From an uncultured Jannaschia sp. (GTDB lineage: Bacteria; Pseudomonadota; Alphaproteobacteria; Rhodobacterales; Rhodobacteraceae): a DNA stretch of 64,000 bases. The translations under genes were made by a program, and so were the position numbers. The DNA lies in assembly GCF_947494055.1 (NCBI RefSeq), contig NZ_CANLTR010000014.1, positions 1 through 64,000 on the forward strand, written 5' to 3'. The first letter of the stretch is position 1. Each line of letters starts with the position of its first letter. Shown here one piece after another: positions 43,087 to 51,383 of this stretch. The notes beneath the pieces are model-generated. The model was not told the origin of the DNA, made no database searches, and saw only the letters and a list, made by a program, of their open reading frames with translations.

Positions 43087-44637
43087 CTACATGGCCGCCT
43101 CGATGAGATACGGGCCGGGCTCCGCCATGGCGGCGGCGATGGCGTGCTGCAGCTCGACGGCATCCTCGACACGGCGGCCGGGCACGCCCATGCCGCGCGC
43201 CATAGCGACGAAATTGAGGTCGGGCCGGTCGAGGTTCAGCATGTCGAGCGCCGATCGCCCGGGATTGGCTCCGACGGCGGTCAGCTCGGCCTTGAGGATC
43301 TGGTAGCCGCGGTTGGCGAGGATCACCGTCGTGACGTTCGCCCCCTCGCGCGCCTGGCTCCAAAGCCCCTGGATCGTGTACATCGCCGAGCCGTCCGCTT
43401 GCACGGACAGGACCGGCCGGTCGGGGCAGGCCACCGCCGCGCCGAGCGCCATCGGGATGCCGTCGCCGATCGCCCCGCCGGTCAGGGCGATCCAGGAATG
43501 CGGCGCGGCGCCCTGCGTCGCATCCCAGAGGTCGCGGCCGCCGGTCAGGCTCTCGTCGCAGATGATCGCCCCCTCCGGCAGCGCATGAGCCACGGCGGCG
43601 GCCAGCGCCTCGGGCGTGATCGGGCCGGACGCGGGCGGCGCCGGAAGCGGCGCGTCCGGAATGACGGGCGCCGCGCCGACGTGATCGGCCAGCGCGGCCA
43701 CCGCCGCCGGGCCGTCGCCGTCGCGGCCGGTCAGCGTGAAGGTCTCGCAACCTTCCGGCAGCAGGTGGCTCGGGCGGGCGGGATAGGCGAAGAAGGCCAC
43801 GGGCGGCACCGTCTCGATCAGCACGGCCCGGCGGAAGGGACCGAGCGAGGCCAGCGCCAGGTCGATCGGATAGGGCACCTTCTCGATCGCGGCCCGTCCG
43901 GCCCCGCGCTCGACCCGCCGGTTGGAGGTCGGGGCGCGCAGGCTGGCGCCGGTCGCCGCGCAGATGCCGTTGAGCCGCGCCAGTGCCTCCGGCGACTCGA
44001 GCACTCCGCCGCTCACCAGGATCACCGTATCCGGCCCCAGCATCCCGGCGGCGCGCGCGACGGCACCCTCCTCCAGCGGGGCGAAGGCCGCCGCGGCGGG
44101 CGGCGGGGCCAGCACGCCGCCCGCGTTCCAGCCGATATCGGCCGGCGCGATCAGGGTGGCGACCTTGCCCGGCCGCGAGCGGGCCGCCGCCAGCGCCGCC
44201 ATCGCGTCGGCGGCGAAGCCGTCCGGCCCCGTCGCCGTGCGCACCCAGTCCGAGAACGGCGCGGCGGCCCCCGCCACATCCGCCGTCAGCGGCGCGTCGT
44301 AGTCCCGGTGACGCACCGCGTGGTCCCCGACCAGGTTCAGCATCGGCGCCTTCGCCTTGCGCGCGTTGTGCATGTTGGCCGACGCGTTGGCGAGGCCGGG
44401 CGCGAGATGCAGGAGCGTGACCGCCGGCACCCCGGACATGCGCGCGTAGCCGTCGGCGGCACCGGTGGCGACCCCCTCGAACAGGCACAGCACGCAGCGC
44501 ATCAGGCCGGTCCGGTCGAGCGCGTCGACGAACTGCATCTCGGACGTGCCGGGATTGGCGAAGCACACGTTCACCCCCGCCGCGTGCAGCGATCGCACGA
44601 CGCTCTCGGCGCCGTTCATCTCGGTCGTCTCGGACAT
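43087..44637 (-). CDS. Acetolactate-synthase-like thiamine diphosphate enzyme
   Basis: A 516-residue ThDP-dependent enzyme. The N-terminal PYR domain has CFANPGTSEMQFVDAL and the activating Glu in LFEGVATGAADGYARMSG. The middle domain is degenerate. The C-terminal PP domain has the ThDP/Mg motif QADGSAMYTIQGLWSQAREG ending at NRGYQIL. Length (about 516) is shorter than catalytic acetolactate synthases (about 560-600) and close to benzoylformate-decarboxylase-like proteins, so the reaction is uncertain. It does not look like sulfoacetaldehyde acetyltransferase. The ATG at 44637 has a GGAGG site. Isolated gene. Confidence 0.8.
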   Translation of the reverse strand: MSETTEMNGAESVVRSLHAAGVNVCFANPGTSEMQFVDALDRTGLMRCVLCLFEGVATGAADGYARMSGVPAVTLLHLAPGLANASANMHNARKAKAPMLNLVGDHAVRHRDYDAPLTADVAGAAAPFSDWVRTATGPDGFAADAMAALAAARSRPGKVATLIAPADIGWNAGGVLAPPPAAAAFAPLEEGAVARAAGMLGPDTVILVSGGVLESPEALARLNGICAATGASLRAPTSNRRVERGAGRAAIEKVPYPIDLALASLGPFRRAVLIETVPPVAFFAYPARPSHLLPEGCETFTLTGRDGDGPAAVAALADHVGAAPVIPDAPLPAPPASGPITPEALAAAVAHALPEGAIICDESLTGGRDLWDATQGAAPHSWIALTGGAIGDGIPMALGAAVACPDRPVLSVQADGSAMYTIQGLWSQAREGANVTTVILANRGYQILKAELTAVGANPGRSALDMLNLDRPDLNFVAMARGMGVPGRRVEDAVELQHAIAAAMAEPGPYLIEAAM

Positions 44638-45317
44638 GGGCCGCATCCTCCGCCATTGTGTCCCGTGCGCCCTGCCGCACGGCGAGGCGCTTGCGCAAGA
44701 CGTCGGATGGCGCGCCCTTCCGGATATACCCGGACCGGGGCGCGTTCGGCCACGCGGCAGGCCAGCTCGGACCCGCCCGCCTTGCGCGATCTGGACCGTG
44801 TTCGGTTGCCCACTTCTCCGGGTGTCCAACGGTGTGGCGGACGTAGGCAGATCGACGCCCGCCATGCCGGTGCTGTAGGGTCGCAGGTGCATATACGCTT
44901 CGTCTGATCGCGGCCCGGCCGGATCCACGATACGTGTCTTCGGTCCGATCGGCGGCGCGATCTTCTCCGCCGTCCTGTGGCCACGTCGCTGCCGCGACCG
45001 CCCCGCAGCGGGGCACGCCCTTGCCGCACCGGACCTTGCCGCCGGTCAGGAGCAGGCCACGCCTCGCCCTCCGGCGTACCTCCGGCCACGTCGTCCCTTC
45101 GCATCGGCCACTCCGGGCCCCGTCCGGGGGATCGGTCCCGTCATCAGGCAACCGACCGTGGCGGTCGTCTGTCAAAGGCCGACAGGCCGATCGTCAGAGC
45201 GATCCAGAACGTCGCACGTCGCGACGGTGGCCTTTGCCCGTCGCCAACGCTATCGCACGCACGGAACGGCCAGCCTTCCCGTGCCCGGCGGGGCGAGGGC
45301 CGACACGAGAGGCAGGC
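44638..45317. other. Intergenic stretch between divergent genes
   Basis: No gene is supported. It contains the divergent promoters of the ThDP enzyme and the ABC exporter. Open frames that enter from both sides have a composition unlike proteins. Confidence 0.45.
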
Positions 45318-47021
45318 ATGCTCCGCGACTTCGCGACCTATTACCGCCCCTGGCGCGGGCTCTTCTGGCTCGATTTCGGCAGCGCGATCCTGTCGGGACT
45401 GCTGGAGCTCGCCTTCCCCTTCGCCATCATGCTCTTCATCGACGAGCTGCTGCCGCAGGGCGACCTCGCGCTCACGATCCTCGCGGCGGCGGGGCTCGTC
45501 CTCGTCTACGCGCTCAATACCGGGCTGATGGCGGTGGTGATCTACTGGGGCCACAAGCTCGGCATCAACATCGAGACCGAGATGCGCCGCCGCGCCTTCG
45601 AGCAGCTGCAGCGCCTGTCGTTCTCGTATTTCGACAGGCAGCGCACGGGCAAGCTCGTCGCCCGCGTCACCCGCGACCTCGAGGAGATCGGCGAGGTCGC
45701 CCATCACGGCCCCGAGGACGTCTTCGTCGCGGTGATGACCTTCCTCGGCGCCTTCGCGATGATGATGGCCGTCAACGTGCCGCTCGCCCTCATCACCGTG
45801 GCGATCGTGCCGGTCTGCATCGCCATCGTCGTCGTCTTCGGCGGGCGGATGACCCGGACCTGGCGGTCGATCTACGCCCGCGTCGCCGATTTCAACGTCC
45901 GGCTGGAAGAGAACGTGGGCGGCATCCGCGTGGTGCAGGCCTTCGCCAACGAGGCGCACGAGCAGGCGCTCTTCGCCCGCGACAACGCCCGCTACCGCGA
46001 CACCAAGCTCGCCGCCTACCGGGTCATGGCGGCCTCCTCGACGCTGAACTACATGGGAATGCGGCTCATCCAGGTGGCGGTGATGGTGGCGGGCGCGGTC
46101 TTCGTGCTGGAGGGCTCGCTCACCACCGGCGGCTTCGTCGCGTTCCTTCTGCTCATCGGGCTGTTCTTCCGCCCGCTCGAGAAGATCGCCGCCGTGATCG
46201 AGCTCTACCCGCGCGGCATCGCGGGCTTCCGCCGCTACCGCGAGCTCCTCGCGATCCGCCCCGACGTGGCGGACCGCCCGGACGCGGCGGAGGCGCCGGC
46301 GCTCGCGGGGCATGTCCGCTTCGAGGGGCTGGGCTTCGGCTACGATCCCGACCGCCCCGTCCTGCGCGACGTCTCGCTCGATATCCGCGCGGGCGAGACC
46401 GTCGCCTTCGTCGGCCCCTCGGGCGCGGGCAAGACCACCCTCCTCGCCCTCGTCCCGCGCTTCTACGAGCCGCAGGCGGGGCGGATCACCATCGACGGAA
46501 TCGACACCGCCGCGATGACGCTCCGCTCGTTGCGCCGCCAGATCGGCATCGTCAGCCAGGACGTGTTCCTGTTCGGCGGCACGCTGCGCGAGAACATCGC
46601 CTACGGGCGGCTCGACGCGACCGAGGCAGAGATCGTGGACGCCGCCGCCCGGGCCCGGCTCGCCGAGGTGATCGCGGGCCTGCCGCAGGGGCTCGACACG
46701 GTGGTGGGCGAGCGCGGCGTCACGCTCTCGGGCGGGCAGAAGCAGCGCGTGGCCATCGCCCGCATCTTCCTGCGCAATCCCCCGATCCTGATCCTCGACG
46801 AGGCGACCTCGGCGCTCGACACCGAGACCGAGCGCCGGATCCAGCGCGCGCTCGCCGAACTCTCGGCCGGGCGCACCACGCTGGTCATCGCGCACCGGCT
46901 CGGCACGATCCGCGACGCCGACCGCATCGCGGTGATGGAGGCCGGGCGCATCGTCGAGGTCGGGACCCACGAATCCCTGCTCGCGGAAGACGGCCGCTAC
47001 GCGCGCCTGAACGCCGCCTGA
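45318..47021 (+). CDS. ABC exporter with fused membrane and ATPase domains (MsbA-like)
   Basis: A 567-residue half-transporter that should work as a homodimer. The type I exporter membrane domain covers about residues 1-320 with six helices (first GLFWLDFGSAILSGLLELAF). The nucleotide-binding domain carries Walker A GPSGAGKTT, Q-loop GIVSQDVFLFGG, signature LSGGQKQR, Walker B ILILDEATSALD and the switch His in IAHRLGTI. Substrate unknown; lipid, drug or peptide export are all possible for this family. The ATG follows a weak GAGGCAGGC site; the frame is open far upstream but without protein features. Confidence 0.92.
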   Translation: MLRDFATYYRPWRGLFWLDFGSAILSGLLELAFPFAIMLFIDELLPQGDLALTILAAAGLVLVYALNTGLMAVVIYWGHKLGINIETEMRRRAFEQLQRLSFSYFDRQRTGKLVARVTRDLEEIGEVAHHGPEDVFVAVMTFLGAFAMMMAVNVPLALITVAIVPVCIAIVVVFGGRMTRTWRSIYARVADFNVRLEENVGGIRVVQAFANEAHEQALFARDNARYRDTKLAAYRVMAASSTLNYMGMRLIQVAVMVAGAVFVLEGSLTTGGFVAFLLLIGLFFRPLEKIAAVIELYPRGIAGFRRYRELLAIRPDVADRPDAAEAPALAGHVRFEGLGFGYDPDRPVLRDVSLDIRAGETVAFVGPSGAGKTTLLALVPRFYEPQAGRITIDGIDTAAMTLRSLRRQIGIVSQDVFLFGGTLRENIAYGRLDATEAEIVDAAARARLAEVIAGLPQGLDTVVGERGVTLSGGQKQRVAIARIFLRNPPILILDEATSALDTETERRIQRALAELSAGRTTLVIAHRLGTIRDADRIAVMEAGRIVEVGTHESLLAEDGRYARLNAA

Positions 47022-47046
47022 CGCAGCGCCGCACGGCAGTCGAGAT

Positions 47047-47346
47047 TCAGGAGATGAGGCGCATCCAGTCGGCCGAGAGCGTCGTCCTGTCGGAACCGAG
47101 CGGGGTCACGCGCAACTCGTAGCCCAGCTCGCCCAGGATCAGCATCAGCATGCGCAGGTCCGGCCCGTCCGGCTTGTCCTGCAACACCTCGCGGATCCCC
47201 GGCACCGCCTGGTCCTTGCCGAGCGCCGTCAGCAGCAGTGCGACGGCGGACGGGCTGCGGTTGGATAGCGCCTGGTTCAGCAGGACTCCCCCGGTGACGA
47301 GATCCTCGGCCGGATCGCCGGGCGACGTGGCGGATGCATCGGTCAT
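47047..47346 (-). CDS. Small protein of unknown function
   Basis: A 99-residue soluble protein, converging on the ABC exporter 25 bases away. The first 20 residues are low-complexity. The rest (LLNQALSNRSPSAVALLLTA to LMLILGELGYELRVTPLGSD) looks like an all-helical small domain and ends SADWMRLIS. No family was recognised. The ATG at 47346 is chosen because residues upstream of it are unlike protein; no strong ribosome-binding site is visible. Its coding status rests on codon pattern and sequence quality only. Confidence 0.55.
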   Translation of the reverse strand: MTDASATSPGDPAEDLVTGGVLLNQALSNRSPSAVALLLTALGKDQAVPGIREVLQDKPDGPDLRMLMLILGELGYELRVTPLGSDRTTLSADWMRLIS

Positions 47347-47684
47347 CGGACGAATCTTCCCCTGCTTGTTGCGCGTCGTGTCTTGACCAAACTCCTTTGG
47401 ATTCCGTGAATCGGTTCCCCGCCCTGCCGCCACGCCACGGCTCTTCGGAAGGCTCGCCTTCCGCGGGCCATGCCCGCGATCCGCCTCGATCTGCCGGTTG
47501 CAAGTGCGCTATGTCGGCGGCCCAGGCAGTTGGATCGAGGATGCCGCTCCGCCGACATCGAACCCCCGAAGCGGGCCTTCTCCGCAACCACGGCAACCAG
47601 TCGGTCCGCATCCCCGGGCGCCTCTGAAGGCGCGGGATGCGGGGTCGCGCTCTGGGAGATGCCTGCCCGTCACCCACCGATCGC
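47347..47684. other. Intergenic stretch
   Basis: No gene seen. It holds the promoter of the small unknown gene and a GC-rich hairpin near the ggt 3' end. Confidence 0.45.
47613..47636 (-). terminator. GC-rich hairpin downstream of the gamma-glutamyltransferase operon
   Basis: GCGCCT and AGGCGC arms with a CTGA loop, extendable by CCC/GGG across a two-base bulge. It lies 49-72 bases past the stop of the last gene of the peptide-import operon. No T-run. Confidence 0.35.
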
Positions 47685-49469
47685 TTACCGGCCGATCGCG
47701 TAGGCCTGCATCAACCGGGGCGTGGCGGCGGCGCGGATCAGGCCGTCCGGATCGCAGGCGGCTGCGGTCAGGCGTCCGACGCTCCACGGCTCGGCCACCT
47801 CGAGGTCGTGGCCGCGGGCGCGCAGGTCTGCGATCACCGCCTCGCCGAAGGCCGGCTCCACCATCAGGTGCCCGGGGCGCAGGCCGCGCGGATAGAAGCT
47901 CGCCTGCACGTGGCCGGTATGGAAGAGCGGCGCGTCGATGGCCGCCTGCAAGTCGCGCGCCCCGGCCATCAGGCGCAGGATGAAGACGAGCTGCCACTGG
48001 TCCTGCTGGTCGCCGCCGGGCGTGCCGTAGGCGATCCGCGTGCCCGCCGGGTCGCGCGCCATCGAAGGCGAGAGCGTGGTGCGCGGCCGCCGACCGGGGG
48101 CGAGCGAGGTGGGCAGCCCCTTGTCGAGCCAGAACATCTGCGCCCGGGAGTTGAGCGGCATGCCGAGGCCGGGAACGACCGGGGAGGATTGCAGCCAGCC
48201 GCCCGAAGGGGTGGCCGAGACCATCAGGCCGTCGCTGTCCACCACGTCGATATGCACCGTGTCGCCGCGCCGCTCGGTCAGGTGCGCCATGGTCGGCTCG
48301 CCCGCGCCGACGCCCGCGCCGGTCGCGCCGCCGATGCCCGCACGCAGATGCATCGCGCGGGTCCAGCTGTCGAAGCCCGCGATCTCGCCCGGACCCTGCG
48401 CGTGGCTGGCCTCGTGGCCGATCCCGGCGGCGCGCCGGGCGGCGTAGTCGCGCGAGAGCAGCGTCTCGGCCGGGATCGCGGTGTGGAGCGGATCGCCGTA
48501 ATAGGCCTCCCGGTCGGCCATCGCGAGCTTCAGCGCCTCGGTCACGAGGTGGACGAACTCGGCGGAATGCGTGTCCTCGGGCAGTCGACCCTCGAGGAGG
48601 CGGAGCGCCTGAAGCTGGACCGGGCCCTGGCTCCAGAAGCCGGGCTTCCAGATCGTCCAGCCATCCTGATCGATGGAGGCGGGCGCCTCGGTCGTGGCGC
48701 GCCAGCCGGCCATGTCCGCCCCGGTCAGCACGCCTTTCCGGCGGCCGCCCGCAGCGTCCATCACGCAGGCCTCGCGCATCCAGTCGTCCACCGCCTGCGC
48801 CACGAAGCCTTCCGCGAAGGCGCGGCGCGCGGCCTCGATCCCCGCCTCGCGGCCGCCCGCGGCGTCGGCCTCGGCGGCGAGACGCGCCCAGGTATCGGCC
48901 AGCGCGGGGTTGCGGATCATGCTCCAGTGTTCGGGGGCGCGGCCGCCCGGAACCCAGGTTTCGTACGAGCTGGGCCATTCGTCGCGGAAGAACTGGGCGA
49001 GCCCGGCGATGGTGTCGGCGACCCGGGGCAAGGCGGGGTGGCCGGTCCGCGCGTAGTGGATCGCGGGGGCCAGAACCTCCGAGAGCGGCAGGCGGCCATG
49101 CGCGAGCAGGAGCGTCATCCAGCCGTCGAAGGCCCCGGGGATCACGGTGGCGAGCAGGCCCGAGCCGGGCACGAAATCGAGCCCCTCTCTGCGGTAATGC
49201 TCGATCGTCGCGCCGGCGGGGGCCGGCCCCTGGCCGCAGATCACGTCGGGCACCTCCGCGTCCATTCTCTGCACCATGATCGGCGCGTCGCCCATCGGCC
49301 CGTTCAGGTGCGGCTCCACCACGTTGAGCGTGCACGCGGTCGCCGCGGCGGCGTCGGCGGCGGAACCCCCGGCCTCGAGCATCTTCATGCCGACGGCGGA
49401 GGCGATCCAGTGGGTCGAGGCGACGGCGCCGAAGCTGCCCTTGATCTCGGGGCGGGTGGTGAAGGTCAT
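47685..49469 (-). CDS. ggt: Gamma-glutamyltransferase, no signal peptide
   Basis: A 594-residue N-terminal-nucleophile hydrolase that cleaves gamma-glutamyl bonds, for example in glutathione. The N-terminus has STHWIASAVGMKMLEAGGSA followed by ADAAAATACTLNVVEPHLNG. The predicted autoprocessing nucleophile is Thr404 in RRGDTVHIDVVDSDG, and the small subunit continues with SATPSGGWLQSSP. Length is normal, but there is no signal peptide, whereas classical GGTs are periplasmic, so this one should act in the cytoplasm on imported peptide. It is the last gene of an operon with a peptide-type ABC importer. The ATG has an AAAGGA site. Confidence 0.9.
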   Translation of the reverse strand: MTFTTRPEIKGSFGAVASTHWIASAVGMKMLEAGGSAADAAAATACTLNVVEPHLNGPMGDAPIMVQRMDAEVPDVICGQGPAPAGATIEHYRREGLDFVPGSGLLATVIPGAFDGWMTLLLAHGRLPLSEVLAPAIHYARTGHPALPRVADTIAGLAQFFRDEWPSSYETWVPGGRAPEHWSMIRNPALADTWARLAAEADAAGGREAGIEAARRAFAEGFVAQAVDDWMREACVMDAAGGRRKGVLTGADMAGWRATTEAPASIDQDGWTIWKPGFWSQGPVQLQALRLLEGRLPEDTHSAEFVHLVTEALKLAMADREAYYGDPLHTAIPAETLLSRDYAARRAAGIGHEASHAQGPGEIAGFDSWTRAMHLRAGIGGATGAGVGAGEPTMAHLTERRGDTVHIDVVDSDGLMVSATPSGGWLQSSPVVPGLGMPLNSRAQMFWLDKGLPTSLAPGRRPRTTLSPSMARDPAGTRIAYGTPGGDQQDQWQLVFILRLMAGARDLQAAIDAPLFHTGHVQASFYPRGLRPGHLMVEPAFGEAVIADLRARGHDLEVAEPWSVGRLTAAACDPDGLIRAAATPRLMQAYAIGR

Positions 49470-49490
49470 TGGCGGTCCTTTGTCAGCGGA

Positions 49491-50381
49491 TCAGAGGTCG
49501 CGCGGGTCGAGCGCGTCGCGCAGCCCGTCGCCGAGGAGGTTGAAGCCCAGCACGACGAGGAAGATCGCGATGCCCGGCCAGAGCGCCATCCACGGCGCCA
49601 CCTCGAGGTAGTTCTTGGCCACGTTGAGCATCGAGCCCCAGCTCGGCGCGGGCGGCTGCTGGCCGAGGCCCAGGAACGACAGCGACGCCTCCGCGATGAT
49701 CGCCGTGGCGATGGTCAGCGTCGCCTGCACCAGAAGCGGCGGCACGATGTTCGGCAGCACGTAGCGCCCCACGGTCGCGAGGTGGCCCACGCCGATGGCG
49801 CGCGCGCTTTCTACGTAATCCTCGGTCATCACCGCCATCGTCTGCCCGCGTGCGAGGCGTACGAAGAGCGGCATCGCCGAGAGGCCGATGGCGATCATCG
49901 CGTTGGTGAGCGACGGGCCGAGGAAGGCCGCGAAGGCGATGGCGAGAATCAGGAACGGCGCGGCCAGCAGCGCCTCGGTGAAGCGCGAGATCACCGCGTC
50001 GGTCCAGCCGCGCCGGTAGCCCGCGAGCATGCCGAGCGGCACGCCGAGGGCGAGGGCGATGGCGACGGAGACGACGCCCGCCAGAAGCGAGGCCTGCGCG
50101 CCCCAGACCATGCGCGCGAGCACGTCGCGGCCGAGATCGTCGGTGCCGAAGGGATGCGCGAGCGAGGGCGCGGCGCGGACGGCGGACCAGTCGGCCTCGG
50201 CCGGACCGGGCACCGGCAGCACGGGGGCGAGCAGCGCGACGACCGCGAAGAACAGCACGATTCCGCCCCCCGCGATCGCAGCGGGGTTCCGGCGCAGTTT
50301 GGCCCAGGCGCGCGAGCGCCGCGGCGGCAGGTCGGGCGCGTCGAGCCCCGGCTCCAGCGCGACGGGATCGACGGCGGTCAT
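49491..50381 (-). CDS. Peptide-type ABC transporter permease, DppC family (system 1)
   Basis: A 296-residue inner-membrane permease. An N-terminal helix (AGGGIVLFFAVVALLAPVLP) precedes the OppC-specific HPFGTDDLGRDVLARMVWGA. Five further helices and the EAA-like loop YVESARAIGVGHLATVGRYV follow. It overlaps the DppB-type gene by 4 bases. It belongs to an operon running regulator, two ATPases, binding protein, DppB-type, DppC-type, ggt. Confidence 0.93.
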   Translation of the reverse strand: MTAVDPVALEPGLDAPDLPPRRSRAWAKLRRNPAAIAGGGIVLFFAVVALLAPVLPVPGPAEADWSAVRAAPSLAHPFGTDDLGRDVLARMVWGAQASLLAGVVSVAIALALGVPLGMLAGYRRGWTDAVISRFTEALLAAPFLILAIAFAAFLGPSLTNAMIAIGLSAMPLFVRLARGQTMAVMTEDYVESARAIGVGHLATVGRYVLPNIVPPLLVQATLTIATAIIAEASLSFLGLGQQPPAPSWGSMLNVAKNYLEVAPWMALWPGIAIFLVVLGFNLLGDGLRDALDPRDL

Positions 50382-51325
50382 GCGGCGTCCCCCATGCGGG
50401 GATTGAGGATGCGGTAGAGCGCGTCCGACAGGATGTTCATCGCCACGAAGGCCACCCCGGTGCAGAGCACGATCCCCTGCACCACGGCGTAGTCGCGGTT
50501 GAAGACGGCATCGACGACGAGCTTGCCGAAGCCCGGAATGGTGAAGATCTGCTCGGTCAGGACGGCCCCGGCCAGAAGCTCCCCGAAGAGGATCGTGGTG
50601 ACGGTGACGACCGGCACCAGCGCGTTGCGCAGCGCGTGGCGGATCACGACCCGGCGCTCCGACAGGCCCTTGGCGCGGGCCGTGCGGACGTAGTCGGCGC
50701 GCAGCACGCCCAGCATGGCCGAGCGGGTGTGCCGCATCAGCGTCGCCGCGAGCCCGGTGCCCAGCACCACGGCGGGCATGGCCATGACCTGGATCGAGCG
50801 CAGCGGGTCGTCCGAGAACGGCGCGTAGCCGCTGGCGGGCAACCAGCCGAGACGGACGGAGACCAGCAGGATCAGCATGATGCCGAGCCAGAAGTTCGGC
50901 ACCGACAGCCCCGAGAGCGCCACGATGTTCGCCACCCAGTCGACCCAGGTGCCCTTGCGGTAGGCCGAGATCACGCCGGCCGGGATGCCGATGCAGATTG
51001 CCACGACAAGCGCCATGAACGCGAGTTGCAGCGTCACGGGGAGCTTCTCGCCGATGAGCTCCAGCACCGGCTGCTGCGTGCGGAGGCTCGTGCCCAGATC
51101 GCCGGTCAGCGCGTTGCCGATCCAGGCGAGGTACTGGACCGGGATCGGGTCGTCCATGCGGTACTTCTCGCGCAGGAGCGCGATCACCTCGGGGTCGCGC
51201 TCCTCGCCCGCCATGACGAGGATCGGGTCGCCGGGCAGCAGGTGCTGCAGCCCGAAGACGAGCATCGAGATGAGCACCACGGTCGGGATCGCGACGAGGA
51301 CGCGCCGGGCGAGAAAAGCGAGCAT
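50378..51325 (-). CDS. Peptide-type ABC transporter permease, DppB family (system 1)
   Basis: A 315-residue inner-membrane permease. The N-terminal RRVLVAIPTVVLISMLVFGL and LPGDPILVMAGEERD are typical of DppB/GsiC. The loop ADYVRTARAKGLSERRVVIR is the EAA motif, and IPGFGKLVVDAVFNRDYAVV is the conserved C-terminal segment. About six helices. Confidence 0.93.
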   Translation of the reverse strand: MLAFLARRVLVAIPTVVLISMLVFGLQHLLPGDPILVMAGEERDPEVIALLREKYRMDDPIPVQYLAWIGNALTGDLGTSLRTQQPVLELIGEKLPVTLQLAFMALVVAICIGIPAGVISAYRKGTWVDWVANIVALSGLSVPNFWLGIMLILLVSVRLGWLPASGYAPFSDDPLRSIQVMAMPAVVLGTGLAATLMRHTRSAMLGVLRADYVRTARAKGLSERRVVIRHALRNALVPVVTVTTILFGELLAGAVLTEQIFTIPGFGKLVVDAVFNRDYAVVQGIVLCTGVAFVAMNILSDALYRILNPRMGDAA

Positions 51326-51383
51326 GGGCGGGCTTCCGGTCAGTAGGGATGCGGGGCCCCGCCGGGGGCCCCGCGGGGTCGCG

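Noticed and set aside
43087-44637. Sulfoacetaldehyde acetyltransferase (Xsc) to complete a sulfoacetate pathway
   Set aside because: The protein is too short and lacks the pattern I associate with Xsc; it resembles acetolactate-synthase-like decarboxylases.
47637-50417. A 926-codon open frame on the forward strand
   Set aside because: It lies opposite ggt and the DppC-type permease, which have clear families; its His/Arg/Gly-rich translation is the usual shadow of high-GC coding DNA.
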